This document shows positions 63,672-64,000 of a stretch of DNA of 64,000 nt, piece by piece; the stretch's first letter is position 1; each line of letters starts with the position of its first letter. Source of the DNA: Cheilinus undulatus (lineage: Eukaryota; Chordata; Actinopteri; Labriformes; Labridae); the NCBI RefSeq assembly GCF_018320785.1, contig NC_054885.1, positions 10,662,421-10,726,420 of the forward strand, given 5' to 3'. The notes beneath the pieces were generated by a model. It was not told where the DNA came from, made no database searches, and saw only the letters and a list, made by a program, of their open reading frames with translations. The position numbers were made by a program, and so were the translations under genes.

Positions 63672-64000
63672 CTGATGGAGAAGGGAGGAGAGATCATTAC
63701 GAATGTAAGCAGCAAGGATGTCGCATTGGTTGGTAAAACTGCAGATGATCTTTTCCCATGTCTACACCACTTTTTTCAGCTACTGAAGTTGACTAAGAGA
63801 AGTCAAAAGCAGATACAATTTATGCTGATGTAATCTAAAGAGATATTTCAGAACTCCAAAAATCAAGTTTCAGCGCAAGAGAAATACCAAATAAAGACAC
63901 AAGCAGCGACCAAAACAGGAACGTGAAGGTGGTGACAGTCTGTAGCTCCAACAAAATCTGACTGGATAGATTTTGAAACTGATATTAAAAATACGGAGAG

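Overview
This is vertebrate genomic DNA, most likely from a spiny-rayed (percomorph) teleost fish. The evidence is short GT/AG-bounded exons in long AT-rich introns, several fish-type interspersed repeats (hAT MITEs, degenerate Tc1/mariner copies, tRNA-derived SINEs, an L2/Rex-like LINE scrap), and a complete fus gene. There are no operons, bacterial features, CRISPR arrays or free-standing tRNA/rRNA genes.

Layout: (1) 1-5250, plus strand: the 3' part of a multi-domain (polyserase-2/PRSS36-like) serine protease gene, 'gene A'. Two consecutive trypsin-fold domains are visible. Both have lost the catalytic His and Asp but keep the Ser. They are joined by a Ser-Thr-Asp/His repeat stalk and end in a GPI-anchor-like tail. 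(2) 5251-8970: gene A 3' flank and repeats. (3) 8975-26800, plus strand: fus (FET-family RNA-binding protein), 15 coding exons, 552 residues, starting in a CpG-rich promoter with an overlapping YY1/ETS motif. Exon 7 is 35 nt and lies between the two longest introns that follow the low-complexity exons (5.1 and 3.1 kb). (4) 26801-40940: fus 3' region and about 14 kb without a recognisable gene, carrying repeat remnants. (5) 40984-57274, plus strand: a complete second polyserase gene, 'gene B' (10 coding exons, 593 residues), with one intact trypsin-like domain, one dead domain and the same tail. (6) 57275-61900: a 3' flank homologous to that of gene A, then repeats. (7) 61909-63671, minus strand: the 3' exons of an unrecognised, very cysteine-rich, single-pass membrane protein.

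In human 16p11.2, FUS lies next to PRSS36 and PRSS8, so the neighbourhood is anciently conserved. Here fus sits between two polyserase paralogues that share exon cassettes, intron sequence and at least 1.2 kb of 3' flank, so a segmental duplication has placed copies on both sides of fus. The most unusual biology visible is the set of three conserved pseudoprotease domains (H57N, D102N, S195 kept, Cys191-Cys220 lost), two of which keep an intact zymogen cleavage site. Secondary points are the fus exon 7 arrangement linked to autoregulation, a perfect 22-bp hairpin inside fus intron 6, a 1.1-kb polypyrimidine tract, and several hAT elements datable by their target-site duplications.
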